A DNA stretch of 64,000 bases from Cymbomonas tetramitiformis (GCA_001247695.2 LGRX02035255.1:1-64000); one strand, 5' to 3'; positions 22,101 to 33,739 are shown, counted from the first letter of the stretch. Notes: generated by a model from the sequence alone, not told the origin. Translations and numbers: made by a program.

Positions 22101-23613
22101 ATGGGAGCACGCAAGGCATCTCGACAGAAGTCGGTTGCGGCGGCCCCAGTGCCCATGGTCGAGGTACCGATTGAATCGGAGACGAACCCAGATGAGCAGC
22201 CGGAGGAGCAGGTGGTGGCTGTAGTGGGCAAGTCTTCGCGGCGGAAGTCGGTTTCGGCGGCCCCAGTGGCCATGGTCGAGGCACCGATTGAATCGGAGAC
22301 GAAGCCAGATGAGCAGCCGGAGGAGCAGGTGGTGGCTGTAGTGGGCAAGTTCGCGGCGGAAGTCGGTTTCGCGGCTCCAGTGGCCATGGTCGAGGCACCG
22401 ACTGAATCGGAGACGAACCCAGATGAGCAGCCGGAGGGAGCAGGTGGTGGCTGTAGTGGGTCTTCGCGGCGGAAGTCGGTTGCGGCAGCCCCGGTGGCCA
22501 TGGTCGAGGCACCGATTGAATCGGAGACGAACCCAGATGCGCAGCCCGAGGAGCAGGTGGTGGCTGTAGTGGGCAAGTCTTCTCGGCGGAAGTCGGTTGC
22601 GGCGGCCCCAGTGGCCATGGTCGAGGCGCCGATTGAATCGGAGACGAACCCAGATGAGCAGCCGGAGGAGCAGGTGGTGGCTGGGTAGTGGGCAAGTTCG
22701 GGCGGAAGTCGGCGCGCAGCCCCAGTGGCCATGGTCGAGGCACCGATTGAATCGGAGACGAAGCCAGATGCGCAGCCGGAGGTGCAGGTGGTGGCTGTAG
22801 TGGGCAAGTCTTCGCGGCGGAAGTCGGTTGCTGCGGCCGTGGTGGAGGCGCCATCTGAGGTGGACATGAGCACGAAGCAGGAGCCCGAAGAGGAGGAAGC
22901 AGAAGCTCCCGCCAAGAAGTCCAGGCGGTATGTGCTGCTCTTGGCTTCCCATGCGGAGCCGCTTCCTACTGTGGTTCCACCTGCTTATGTCTCGTCATGC
23001 GGTCAAGCTGCGTACAGTGTTCCGTGAATAACTGTGATGAAAAATATGGACGGACACGGAGGCAATTCGCTCCAATGCGAGAGTCGGCTGTTTGTGCCGT
23101 TAGCCCATGACCCGGTGATGTGCACACTTTCTGAGGGCCCCAGAACTTTCAACATGACACGTGCATCGTTTCCAGCAAGTTTGGCATGCCCTAGTTCAGG
23201 AGGCCCAGTGGGTGACCTTTGCACTGTGGACGCTTTGTGAACACCTGAGCGCTGTGCTCGTCGGAAGAGCATGGTGGGTCAAGCAAGCTCTGTGCCCAGG
23301 TAACAAGGGGGGGCGCGAGATCACTTTTCAGGACGGTTGCCAAGAGCTCGATGGAGGAAGAGCCGGAGCCTAAGGCCACGGCTACTCGCCGTGGGCGTGC
23401 TGGGAAGGTGAGCAATATACAACTCTGTGTGTGTGGCTCAGATGACAAAATCCCTTGAATGGTAATGCGAGTTCTGAGTGATGAATTTTAAGATTTCATC
23501 TTAACAATTTTCGATGCTGAGAGTTCATAATGTTTTGCACATCTGTGCAGGAAACACAGCCCACACAGCCGGAAGGACGTGTCACACGAAGGAGTGCTCG
23601 ATCACGTGCCTAG
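15285..23613 (+). CDS. FHA- and PHD-domain repeat protein, 14 exons (Ki-67-like in part)
   Basis: Exons: 15285-15458, 15595-15696, 16079-16150, 16578-16750, 16818-16956, 17158-17676, about 18366-19077, 19413-19632, 19906-20264, 20556-21270, 21448-21739, 21868-22927, 23332-23407, 23551-23613. Phases agree at every junction apart from net indels inside repeat exons 7 and 10. Predicted length is about 1,560 residues. Order: FHA (1-116), basic linker, Pro-run, TP-rich 20-residue repeats, KSVTF motif, coiled coil, 15-residue TTPVAPK repeats, PHD finger, SRRKSV repeats, AT-hook-like RRGRAGK and basic tail RVTRRSARSRA. The N-terminal FHA, PP1-docking-like motif, repeats and basic tail resemble animal Ki-67; the PHD does not. 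A nuclear chromosome-associated scaffold is inferred. AATAAA follows at 23858. Confidence 0.8.
17158..17676 (+). other. Exon 6: Pro-run and basic linker
   Basis: 173 codons, phase 0 to 0. It starts RKSAASQG and includes a 12-Pro run. It then passes through a charged stretch (ENLHAELLKATKLRQRKAPEEDGQEL) into RTPRGRKSVGKASKTPKR. The RKSV and TP sites recur later in the protein and look like phospho-sites. Confidence 0.75.
17715..18150. repeat. Intronic minisatellite, about 40-bp units
   Basis: About ten units of GAACAGGAGGTGATTTGAGA plus AGAGAACTCAAGAGAGAATT, some shortened. It lies in the intron between exons 6 and 7. Its purine-rich strand is the transcribed sense strand. Confidence 0.9.
18366..19077 (+). 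other. Exon 7: 20-residue TP repeats with frame lesion
   Basis: The 60-bp units encode LQTALATQLPVTPAAEHPTT. Two shortened units (55 and 57 bp, near 18573-18685) remove 8 nt in total, so the frame entering the exon (ALATKLPVTP) differs from the frame leaving it (GKRSRQEEPAEEE...RKSLGATCDE). The exon would be 720 nt, a multiple of three, without these losses. The lesion could be real or an assembly error in the array. Each unit has a Thr-Pro site. Confidence 0.75.
19413..19632 (+). other. Exon 8 with RVxF-type KSVTF motif
   Basis: Begins GGEESGKTPQTKPKRRKSVTFN. K-S-V-T-F fits the RVxF consensus used to dock protein phosphatase 1, with basic residues before it as in known sites. The exon ends in phase 1 at a GTGAGT donor. 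Confidence 0.7.
19906..20264 (+). other. Exon 9, start of coiled coil; GC donor
   Basis: Enters in phase 1 and ends EALQAQLASLQQQHQ. The donor after CAG is GC (GCACGC), not GT. The next exon resumes the heptads (VEIKRQRRRALARAATAADKM...), so the join is supported by a continuous coiled coil and matching phase. Confidence 0.6.
20556..21270 (+). other. Exon 10: coiled coil and 15-residue repeats
   Basis: A basic coiled coil is followed by repeats of TTAAAGTTPVAPK(T/A)Y encoded by 45-bp units. Two units (near 20940 and 20985) have CCC where the others have CCCC, each shifting the frame by one. Downstream coding (VAVGMTPGRNEVMPVININ) is in the frame expected if both C residues were present. Confidence 0.7.
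21448..21739 (+). other. Exon 11: PHD finger
   Basis: A Cys4-His-Cys3 finger: CMVC, LLLCDGCDNMCH, LGCC, then VPSGDWFCATC. Every metal ligand and the conserved Trp before the last Cys pair are present. PHD fingers of this form usually read the histone H3 N-terminus; the specificity here is unknown. Confidence 0.9.
21868..22927 (+). other. Exon 12: KSV repeats with one internal stop
   Basis: About seven units of 36-40 residues: SSRRKSV(A/S)AAPVAMVEAPIESET(N/K)PDEQPEEQVVAVVGK. Most indels between units cancel out. Near 22680 a +2 change creates TAG at 22686-22688, and compensating losses restore the frame within about 50 bp. Exon length (1060) is exactly in phase with its neighbours. Confidence 0.75.
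23332..23613 (+). other. Exons 13-14: AT-hook-like and basic C-terminus
   Basis: Exon 13 (23332-23407) encodes RTVAKSSMEEEPEPKATATRRGRAGK. Exon 14 (23551-23613) ends GRVTRRSARSRA and TAG. Donor GTGAGC and acceptor TGTGCAG are strong. The Arg-rich end could bind DNA or chromatin. Confidence 0.8.
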
Positions 23614-23857
23614 AATCTTTGGTGTGTGCTTCTAGTTATGGCTGATGTCGGTCACATGCACATATGGTGTCAGTGACTTTCATGAGATGAAAGCGAAGTT
23701 CAGGTGGACGACTTCTTGACGGTCTCCGATTGAGTTTTGCAATTATGTATTCAGCTGCCTATGCACACTTACATATTTCTTTGTAGGCGTGCTGGACATC
23801 TATTTAGCTGCTAGCACAAGGCTGTTAGGATATCGGCTGTGCTTAGTGTATTTCTGT

Positions 23858-23863
23858 AATAAA
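23858..23863 (+). terminator. Poly(A) signal of the FHA/PHD gene
   Basis: AATAAA within CTGTAATAAAGTC, 245 bp after the stop codon. It overlaps TGTAA, the signal used by many chlorophytes. Confidence 0.55.
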
Positions 23864-23899
23864 GTCCATGTTATTTGTTTTATCGTTGGTTGATAGGTT

Positions 23900-25950
23900 G
23901 CTGGTTAACAGGTAGGATGCCATTGGAGCGTTATAGAAAGGTAGCTGCTATTTTTGAGCAATGTGATCACGTTGCCAGTGTGTCATGTTGTAACAGATAA
24001 ATTGAAGTATCGGAATATCAATACCAATCAATGACCAGTTTGCAAATATCTGGATCATCGCTATCTGTTGATTTATGAAATATAAACATTGATCCATTGA
24101 GTGTACGGAATCTGAGATATGATGATTATCAATGTCCGTCGATTGGTGTGTAATGGGGCCGAGTGGAAAGGGATACATCGGATCATAGATATAATCGACA
24201 AAAGTATTCGCGAACTTGGGTGTCGATGCATGATTGGCAATTAAATATCGCGACCCAGTCCATGTTTAAAAACAGGGAACTCGTCAGATCATAAGTTATG
24301 CGTTTGGCACTTGCATATTTTGGTTGCATGTGAACACAGTAACATGCCTTACATAACATACTCGCTTAAACCCATATTTTGATATGTCGATTGTATCTAG
24401 CAGCATCGATATCCCGATATATTGCTTTCGCATAGAGTAATATCAGTATCGATCGATATATGCACTTGCATCTTATGAACATCAATATCGTTACACGTAC
24501 CAAAACATTTCAATATCGATTGATTAGAGTGAGCGAAATATCGAAATGTCGATCGATATAGCAGAGTTTGCAACCGATGCCATGCCCTGGTACATGTGCA
24601 TATCGTTTAGCACGTTCCGAGTTGTATACAATAGGTAGATATAGGCTCGGGAAAGCAAGCGATGCTAAGCGTAATTCGCGAAGGAAAATCGATTACTTTA
24701 CTGATTGCGCACTGCCTCCGTTATATGCTAAGAGGCGACGAATTCGGGATACCTAATACATTTTGACTATTTCATATCGAAATCTTTGAAATTGTCTTGG
24801 GATAGCCAAATTCCACCATTTTGGTGCTGCTTGTTGGTATTGGATCGCATAATCACGACTAGTGACATACAACCCCACTTCGTTTACCCGAGAAACACTC
24901 CACGATACTCAGCCTTCGCATATGTACGTATATACTTTTATACATGTGATACGAGCTGTTGCCCACCCTAATATGGCACCTATACACATTTGCAGGTTAT
25001 GCGTACTTTTGCAGTACTTTCAACCGTCTTATAAAACTATGCAGGAGAGTGAATGCCGTAATGTGAAACAAAACAGCAACACAAAAATTCCGTCCCCGAG
25101 TAGTGCGAGGTACAAATAGGTGATAGTGACTCAGTAGCAGATATCTACCCTGGCCCACAACAAAGTAGCACCTGCATGTACCGAGCAACAGTTGTATTTT
25201 GGCCCTACTGTACGTCGCTGGCGCACTGTGCTGCACACACATCACCGATAGCGAGAGTACCATAAGACAATTTGAAATCTCAACAATCTGGTATACGGTC
25301 TATATGAAGGTTTCCAGCTGAAATCTATATTGCATGTTATTTCCCCACCAGAATCTGTATATTACTGCTGCCTCAACATGACATATTGCATCATTCGATG
25401 CTGCTGACTGCATAAACTTTATCATCTACAACTTCAAACCCTTTAGTGTGCCTTCTTGCCATCAATTGGTAAAAAGGTTGCGCCAGATCCGATTTCCCGG
25501 TTGGCTAATTGCCTGACTCATTGCCCGCCTGCTGACAAGTTTAGCTCACCCACCCTTAGCGCTCCTTGTAGAGCTTTCAACCAATTCGTACGCCATCTCA
25601 AACGCAAATACTCCTCCTTTAAAACCATTCCCCTTGAAATCTCCTTTATCTTGCCTTTTTTCTTTTTTTCTTTATGCAAGTTTCCGTCAAACCGTGTTTT
25701 GAATGCGATTCTTCCTTTGTTTTTTCCCCCCCCTTCTTCTTACTTCGTCTGCATGGCACTAATTCACCAGTCAATGGTCTCGGCAGCACTAACGTCACGT
25801 GGTGCGCATCCCATTCTCCACAGATTCAGGGCAAGCTATTTGCTGGGCTGCGCAGCAGCATTCGAATACTTCTCATCAGTTGCTGTCACAATGTTCATGG
25901 TGGCGCTCCCAGCATGAAACAGATCGCAGCCGCTTGAGATCACCACGGTG
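23900..25950. other. Intergenic AT-rich region
   Basis: No gene recognised. 24380-24560 is rich in ATCGAT/ATATCGAT words in both orientations. 25640-25740 is pyrimidine-rich. An open frame at 25456-25917 has no domain and biased composition; I do not call it a gene. Confidence 0.4.
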
Positions 25951-26583
25951 AAGGCCACAACAATAAACAAGCGACTGACGTGCCCTCCGTGTCTCTATGG
26001 AGCGGGACACCGATGCTGTTCCGCCAGGCAGGCGAGCAGCTCAAGAAAGCATGGAACGACTAACTGCAAACCGAACACAATGCCACGTGGATTGCCGGTC
26101 ACTGTGCAACCGTGTTCAAAATTATGATGACCCCCTCGTGGTTTGACATAAACACGCCTCACCGTTCATCTTGGCTTGTTTCCCCAGATTCTCTGGGGCT
26201 GAATGCCTCCGATGCTTCGATGGCCTGTAAGCACCAACTCACCGCCATCCCATTCCAGCCCATGCCCTCGCAACACCCGATGCCCAAGGGTTCTGCTCCG
26301 CCAATGAGGCCGATGAAGGCGCGTGTAGCGCTGAGAAGCATCGGTTCAGATATCTTTGGCTTCAGACCAGCGCCGCACAGCCATCAAGTTGTGTTTGTCT
26401 GAATAAAAATCCTTGGGCGCTGGTGGGAGCTCTCAGCCAGAGGCTGCGGTTAGGACCGAGGGTAGGAGGCAAGATTGGGGCTGGTAGATTCTTACGGCAC
26501 CATCGGCTGCTAGGGATATGAAGCACTGTGTGATCTGAAATGAGTAATTCACGGAGCTGGTGCGCGCGGGGGCTGGGCTCACT

Positions 26584-26813
26584 TTTGCACAGGCGTCGAT
26601 GCGGGATCGGAATTCTGGACCCAAGCCATGACGACCCTTCTTATATAACCCAAGGTACCTGCCACAATGCGGCCCAACATTATATTTCCCCTCCAATATT
26701 TTACATTTCCCCTGCGCCTTGGCGCGCGCAACTCTGCCGAGAGCTACATGTGTAATTGCCTCTCGGAGCTCGTCATCGGAATATTCTCTCTTGAGTTTCA
26801 CGCCTGCTAGCAT
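26584..26813 (-). pseudogene. Pogo-like transposase N-terminal fragment (HTH)
   Basis: The minus-strand frame from ATG 26813 reads YSDDELREAITHVALGR, KYNV and GRHGLGPEFRSRID. This matches the order of a Pipsqueak/CENP-B-type helix-turn-helix followed by a Gly-Pro turn, as in pogo transposases. It ends at a GTGAGC donor. The neighbouring frame at 26844-27000 (KRKRCDASQMAITIAAVV) may be another piece. No DDE catalytic part was found, so it is a remnant or an incomplete gene. Confidence 0.4.
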
Positions 26814-27630
26814 TTTTGCTGTCCTCTCTTTTAGTTCTGTCCATCACCATCTTTTCAAGGGTTTTAGGCCTCTGAAGTGCTTCTCTATATCCTTTTGCTG
26901 AGTCGAGCCCCGTACTACGGCGGCAATGGTAATAGCCATTTGAGACGCATCGCAACGCTTTCGTTTATCAGCAGACTCATGTTTCTCTGAGCCTACATGG
27001 CATACGCGCGCCAAGGTGCAGGGAAAATATTTTAGGTTAAATATTGGAGGAATGTAGGACCCAATGTAGATCCTTGCTGGCACTCTGGCTAATTGGAATA
27101 CTGCAGTGCTCCTGAATGTGAATCTAAAGGCGGGCAATTAGGCTGTGCACGCGACTGCAAGCTGAGTTCCTTCTTACAGCCGATGCATGCTCGCATTGCT
27201 CATTAAAATGCCGCCCACTCGACAGCTCTTCAATGCATCAGCCAATCAAACGGCGGAAGAGGGTCAGGTGTGACGGAAGTGCTCTTTCTCTTTTTGCCAC
27301 GATGCCGATGTTGATTGGTCACAGTCACATACCACACCAAAACATACGCCTTTTCGAATATTCATATTTGCTTCCGACAGAATCATGCTTGTCTGGCTTT
27401 CCTGAAGACCACATGCTCGGATTCGAGCGGCAGCCCCGTCTTGCCAGCCAGCTCGCGTTTCTCGGCATCTGGTCGGGGCATTTGGCGTCGGCACTTGCAT
27501 GGCATTTGGGGCATATGGCACCGCCCACCCCCCAGAACTATGTGTGTTGTTGCTGTACTTACAAAACAGGCGTGATCCCAGGGTCGTGATCCGAGGGTCA
27601 TGATCCCAGGGTCGTGATGGAGCGGGCTCC

Positions 27631-30600
27631 TCAGGATGCGCACCGCTGTTTCTCCGCCTCCTCTTGAGGAAACCGTCCTCCGTACGACATCATTTGTGCA
27701 GCTGCTAATGTCAGTCGCAGCTCGATGGTTGGAAAAGGGAGCGCCGCCTGCAACGAGGGCTCGCCGCCCTACATGCCCCCGTCAGCGCTCCCACCCCCAA
27801 TCACCGCACCTTGCGCTCCTGCGGGAGGAGCACAGCCGTATCAAGAAGCAGGCGCTGCCATCTGGATGTGTCATATCATAGAGCAGGCACCGCCATCTGG
27901 ATCCAACCGCGGCAAAGGGGAAAGCATACCTCGGGAAGGTAGGGCTCCTCAAAGCCCGAAGTGGATGCTGCAAACGAGAATGAAATTCGAGGTCCGTGAG
28001 GAGACCCTTCCCTGCCCTGCTTCGTCCTTCCAGCCACACCGTGAGATGACCCTTCCCTGCCCTGCTTCGTCCGTCCAGCCACACCGTGAGATGACCTTTC
28101 CCTGCCCTGCTTCGTCCGTCCAGCCACACCGTGAGGTGACCTTCCCTGCCCTGCTTCGCCCCCGTCCAGCCACACCGTGAGATGACCCTCCCTGCCCTGC
28201 TTTGTCCGTCCAGCCACACCGTGAGGTGACCCTCCCTGCCCTGCCTTCACTTGTCCAACTCGCCCATGATATGACCCTCCCTGCCTTCACTCATCCTTCT
28301 CGCCCGTGATACGACTCCTCCCTGCCTTGTCTCACTCGTCCCCCTCGCCCGTGATATGACCCTCCCAGCCTTGCCTTCACTCCCCGCCTGATAACCGAGG
28401 TGCGCCCCCGCCTGCCCTCTCCAGCTCCCCCTACCGGCACAGAAGGTGATCCCTCCCAGCACTGACCCCTAGAAACTGCTTGCTGCCTCTCAGTCCACCT
28501 AATACGCACCTACACTCACATGCTCGCCTCGCCTAAGCAATAGGCTCCGCTCCCCGGACACATCCCGCACCTCGCCCATGTGCGCATGTACACGCCTGTC
28601 TAGCACCCTCTGACACATCAGGGATGAGAGTCGGGGCAGCACCTGCGAGCCCCAATGCAACACGCGATGCGATAGGAAGACAGCATCCCCCCGGTGACAG
28701 GGCACTGCTCTCACAGCCTGCAGCCCTTCGTTGCAGTTTGGAGACCATATAGGAGCCCCTGTGGGACCCCTTCGCAGTCCCCACTGCAATACGCCACGTG
28801 GCCTCTCCCCCCCACACCAAGACCCATCAGCCTCCCCTCACCAATCCCGCGTGTCACACCTTCATAAACACTGTTGCCAAGGGTGGGCAAGTGGCCGGTC
28901 GAACGCCATGACACTCCACAGATGGGAGAGTATGTAGCACCCCTAAATACTCTGACAGCGTCTATCGCAGAATGTCCTGTCTGAACGCTGGGCATGTGTT
29001 GCCGCGGATGGTATGCAGCTCGCCTCAGTGCATCCCCGCCGCCCCTCATCAGCCGGCGGGGACGGGCGGCACCTTGTCCGCGGGGACGGCTTCGGGTCCT
29101 GACAGGGAAAGCGCGTCGCCTTCACGATACCTGCATCCAATGGCGCTCCAGAACATTTCACCCTGCGGTTCGGCAGGGGCTGTCTGTCCGGAGCCAGAGG
29201 AGGATTGAAATTGAGATTGGGAGGCCGCGCAGATTGGGAGGAGGCGCGGAGTGTGCGGAAGCGCCCACAGGAAGAAACTCTGATTCAGCGATGATGCTGA
29301 CATGCAGAGTCAGAGTGAGCGCACATTGGGAGGGGCCAGAGGTCGAGGGGCCATTGGTGGGAGACGCCGATGCGACCGTACGGCGGATCACAACACGTCG
29401 CCGGTTTTGCAGGAAGGCACTGCAGCACGAGCAGCCGCCTTGCGAAGGATGCTGGGGACGGGTGAAACGCCCCCCTCATGCCAGCCTCTGACCAGGGGAG
29501 CCCTTAAGCAGCCACGCCCTGCCGCACAGCGAGCGCCGAGTCCCAAGACACGGCCGGGGTAACACATGAGGCGCGAGGTACACGTGCGGGGTGCTGTGGG
29601 CGGCGGATGGCGGAGGGCCTACCCCGGGTCGGCCCATGCAGGGACGACGTAAAGGCATCCGTTGTCCGGCTGCGCCTCCGATAAAGCGATCCAGCAGGTG
29701 CAGTATTTGGGTAGTCCATTTGCGTTGAAGGATGCTGGCACCTGCTCCCATCGGCCCGCGCCCCTAAAGACCGGGCTGGCATACATACGGCTGGAGGAGT
29801 CGCGGGCATACAGGCGGAAGCGTCACGAGACGCCACACGGATTTGCCATCGACTCTGCGCACATGTCCGCTGGTATCCACGGCCAGCAGGCCGCGGTCAC
29901 CCAGCATGCGCCAAGCAAGCGCCAGGCCCTTTGCAGCGCCAACACCCTTAAGGCCTCCCTGCACTTCCATATCGCAGAGCATGCTCTCGCAACCGTCTTC
30001 AGCTCGGCCTTGCTGTCATAGTCGCAGCACTGGCTGCTCCAGGGCCCGCTTCCCTCGCAGTGCGGCCTTTGAGATCGCGCCTCCGGCCCCCCGTGACCTG
30101 AGGCCTGAGGCTGGCAGGCACACCGCCTGCACCCCCTGGAGCCCCTAGCCCGCTGTGCTGCACATGTCTCGCAGAGATCAACTGCGACGCTCCGTAGGGG
30201 CAGGAATCAAGAGGCAGGAATCAAGAGGCAAGCATCACGCACCTGCGCGGTCTCCTGCGCGGCGATGTCGGAGCCGCTGCCGAAGGCACGGTCTCGGTGC
30301 GGCATAAAGCCGGCCTCCGCCTGGCTTGGATCCACGTACCTGCAGCGCGCGCACGCACGCCTCGTGCCTGGGGCAACCATCGTGGCCCCCAGAAGCAGGG
30401 ATGCAGCTGCATGGCTTGCAGAGGCAGGTTGTGGCATTAAAGTCTCGGAGGTGATCATCATAACAAGACCTCTGGATTCCGTGCCCACTACACAAGCAAG
30501 AGAACCCTATTTGAGTTATGAGAGGGCAGCGGGTCGACTCGGACGTTGCGCTCGCCAGGGTGTACCAGGGACTGGCGAGGAGAGGGCATGCCCCGCAAGG

Positions 30601-31672
30601 GGGCGCACACCATGCCACCAGATCCATGTTGCACTTATTCCCCGTCACTGCGAGCATCAATGGAGAAAGTTGCCGGACCTGTACGGTACACACAGGCCAG
30701 TCCAGATTTGAAGCTGCCCTCACGGCTCGGTGCCTGTGCTGCTGCCTGAGAAAACGCTTCGACAAGAGGTTGTTTCAGTGGAGCACAAGATTTGACGCGC
30801 GGGAAATGCTCTGCCCCGGCGGCTGCCCGGCAAGCAGGGGCTGGTGTGAAAGTGAGATGCAAGCAATGCAATGCTACGCAAAACTCTAGAACTACGATAG
30901 TCTGTGACTATACCACTTCGCTGCTAGCACTTTCTGACCCATAGGCTCTTTACTAACTTTCCATAGAGCCGTTGGTTACTACTTGAGTTACGGCGACGCG
31001 ATCTGCTAGTCAACAGAGCCGTACTTCTGAGCACCACCACGAGTGCTTTGCTTGGTTTTCGGCGCATCGCGCACAACGAGGCTGCAGGCGAATATATCTC
31101 GATTAGCTCCAAAAATAAGTCGGCGAGAGCAGCTGGTCGTGCCACAGCTCGGCGCAGATCGGTTGAACAGGAACCATCCGCTCCGATACAGTGTCAGCTA
31201 CTGAGATGCTTTGATAGACCACGCGAGGGTGCTCGGCGCACCATTTCCCAAGCTTCGTCGTAGATGGCAATAAAAGTGGGCGGCCAGCCATGTCCACGCA
31301 GAGCTTTGACGCCCCTCGCAAGCTGCGACGAGACGTATGCCTCCTTTCAAGTTCTGACACGTTTAGAAAGGCAGACGGCAGGCACATTGAGGGGAAATGG
31401 CGGCAGTTAACGGCTCAACGATCGAACATGTAAAGGCTGCGAACCTTCGAGGCGAGCTCCCTAACATCGAAATCTTGCGAACAAACTTGGAAATAACCCT
31501 CCTTTAGCATGCACTTTTTCAACTCTGCAATCTTGCGAGATGAGATCGGTGGCGGCGCATCCTCGTCCAACTTTCGGTCAGCACGTATGGTCAGCTCGGG
31601 GCAGATGCCGGCCCAATAGTCCACGCGGGACAAGGCGGCTTCAAGGGACCCTCCTGGGGAACTCGGAGCCAT
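27631..31672 (-). CDS. PhyH-like 2-oxoglutarate/Fe(II) oxygenase, 9 exons, 309 aa
   Basis: Exons (minus): 31672-31445, 31322-31242, 30678-30611, 30339-30243, 29741-29623, 29130-29073, 28717-28643, 28016-27930, 27747-27631. All introns are GT-AG and every phase matches. The product resembles phytanoyl-CoA-dioxygenase-like proteins common in algae. It has the YDEAWE motif, then GN and D, then the iron ligands HRD (His140, Asp142), KYCTCWIALSEA, NGCLYVVP, RAVPCHRGDAVF, the distal His238 in VLHWGS, a likely 2-oxoglutarate Arg252 (GPRISFSFA), FEEPYLPE and a final LPFPTIELRLTLAAAQ. All catalytic residues are present, so an active hydroxylase is expected. The substrate is unknown. There is no signal peptide, suggesting a cytosolic enzyme. 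Confidence 0.85.
28000..28260. repeat. 45-bp minisatellite at an exon boundary
   Basis: Six units of CCCTTCCCTGCCCTGCTTCG plus TCCGTCCAGCCACACCGTGAGATGA. On the coding (minus) strand it fills the intron before exon 8, and its first unit overlaps the exon 8 acceptor (GAAGCAG at 28017-28023). Every unit therefore carries a copy of that acceptor. Related shorter units continue to about 28400. Confidence 0.85.
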
Positions 31673-33690
31673 ATATGTGAGCGGTTGTTTAGTCGGAGAT
31701 CAAGGTTTCTCGTAGAAACGTTTTTTGAGTGTGCTCACAAACCTCACATTTGGATGCTTCCCACCCACCCTTGTCGCCCGATTAAGATAACACTCTACAA
31801 CTTCGGATGAGGTGCTCAACAGGTCAACCTAACTGCATTATATTTCCAACGATTGTGAAAAGAACCCTACGTAGCTCACGCGATGGTGGAAAACGTGTTA
31901 GGGTTTTCAACTTTTCATCGCTAGCGCAGGCTGCTCTCGTCCCCACTCCCCAGGATTTCGATGATTCAATTCGAGGGCAACATTTATACTTCAACTTGAT
32001 GGTGGTGAAGCTCATCTGTCGTGTTACATCTCGTCTCCGGACGCCCATCAGCTCAATCTACGTTACAAACCCTAAGTAGTACTCGCGCTATTTCGGTCCG
32101 GAGACTCGGGTTCCACAGTACAGCGCAGGCTATTTATTGATAGAGCTTCTCTTTATACGCCTTCGTCGAGTGTTATTGACGACATGTGCTGACGCTGCAG
32201 ACGACATGATGACGCTGAAGGTCGATTTCCGATTGTGCGATGACAGTCATCTTTTTTACATCTGGCTCTGGCACTACTCCTGAACCGAAGTCTGTGAGCC
32301 GCGGCCCAAGCAATCGATCCGCGATATTCGAGCAGGCGGGTCGTATTAGGACACCGATTGAGGGCCCACAGACTTCTCCTTTACAAACCCTACATGAAAA
32401 AAACCCTTTGTGGAGACGCCAACCCCTGAGTCCTCTGGCACCGAGACACGTCGGCTTTCCAAACTGTAAATACTGATTCCAGCGGTTCGGTGTATCATGT
32501 CATTCGCGTACTCCATCCTGCTCATACTCATCATTTGTAGTGAATATTACAAATACTCATCTAAGTATCTCAATCATCCATCCCAACGATTCATGGCAAA
32601 AAAATTCAAAATCGATACCCTCATACAATTGTGTTCCAGCTAGCTACCACTTGGGAATACGGTAGCGTGGCACTGTGATTTTCGATGCGACGGGCCTCTT
32701 TACTCTAAAGCCAATAACTCACTAGCCTTACCTGGTTCCATATGCGGGCCGCCAAATGCAGACATATATAGATATAACGTAGCATCTGTTTCTGTGGGAA
32801 GTTCCCTTTATCTGATAAGTAGTCGAACGTGGAATCTTGACCATCCCTTAAGTCCATTTGTAGTCATAACTGCACTTGATCACTTTTTTTCAGATTATGC
32901 AGAGGGCAACACCTGAAATTGCAGGCCTTATAAAAAATTTTATCCACTCTAGGGACAGCGTTCAAGCTGTCCGAGGCACTGGAAGAGCTGCATCCTCTAC
33001 ATCTTTTGTTGGAAGGGGTACAATTTTTTCATCCTGCGCCATGCACCAAGAACACCTCAGATGGAAAGAAATCTCCAGTATTCATTTTGAAAGCTATGGC
33101 CGTTGATTGGCTACAACAACCTCGTATTCAGTCAATTGAGGGTGCATTCAATCAATTATCACTTTGGTGTGCCTCAGCACAGGCCCTTCCATCGACCGCA
33201 GCCGCACCTTCGGCGTGCCCCAGCTTAAGTGCATTCGCATGTTGCCGTTTGCATCTTGCCTGTGGCGCGCCATTGCCAGCACCACACCCCCAGCTCCAAT
33301 GACTTAAGTCTCCAAGCTTTCTCAACACTTACGCTACGAGCCGAAAAACACCCGAAGCCCTCCAAGAGTTGCACATCTGACTTGCAGTACCATGAAAGGA
33401 ACCTTAGGATTATGCCTTTTGACGTGCGTGCAGCAAAAGAAGTGATTCCGCGCTCCACTTGTCTCCTTAAGCTTACCCATAAAACTAGCGCATACTGCAT
33501 ACCTGAATTACAGTATCAGTTACAGAGTATTTACATGCACGATAGCCGCACCAGACAGACGCCGGTGATGCACGCATGCGGAGCCCGGGCGTGGCCGCCG
33601 TCCCAGTGCTAATATCGCATGTTTTTCTGCCACCTCCATTCAATACACGCTCCTAGCACAGGGCTTTCATCGAAAGGCTCACCAGTAATT
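31673..33690. other. Intergenic, no gene recognised
   Basis: This should include the promoter of the minus-strand oxygenase. Short ORFs at 31807, 32876 and 33229 have no domain. An open stretch near 32895-32950 (MQRATPEIAGLIKNF) looks protein-like but is isolated. Confidence 0.35.
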
Positions 33691-33739
33691 ACATTTGGTC
33701 GAATGGCCCTCATCACATTTCGGTCATCAAACAGCTCAC

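Noticed and set aside
21802..22952. Three 350-codon minus-strand ORFs
   Set aside because: Antisense of the KSV repeat exon of the FHA/PHD gene.
25456..25917. 153-codon plus-strand ORF
   Set aside because: Composition follows a pyrimidine-rich stretch and no domain or splice support is visible.
26159..26341. 60-codon minus ORF with Gly-rich IGLIGGAEPLGIG
   Set aside because: Looks protein-like but is isolated, with no start, splice sites or recognisable family.
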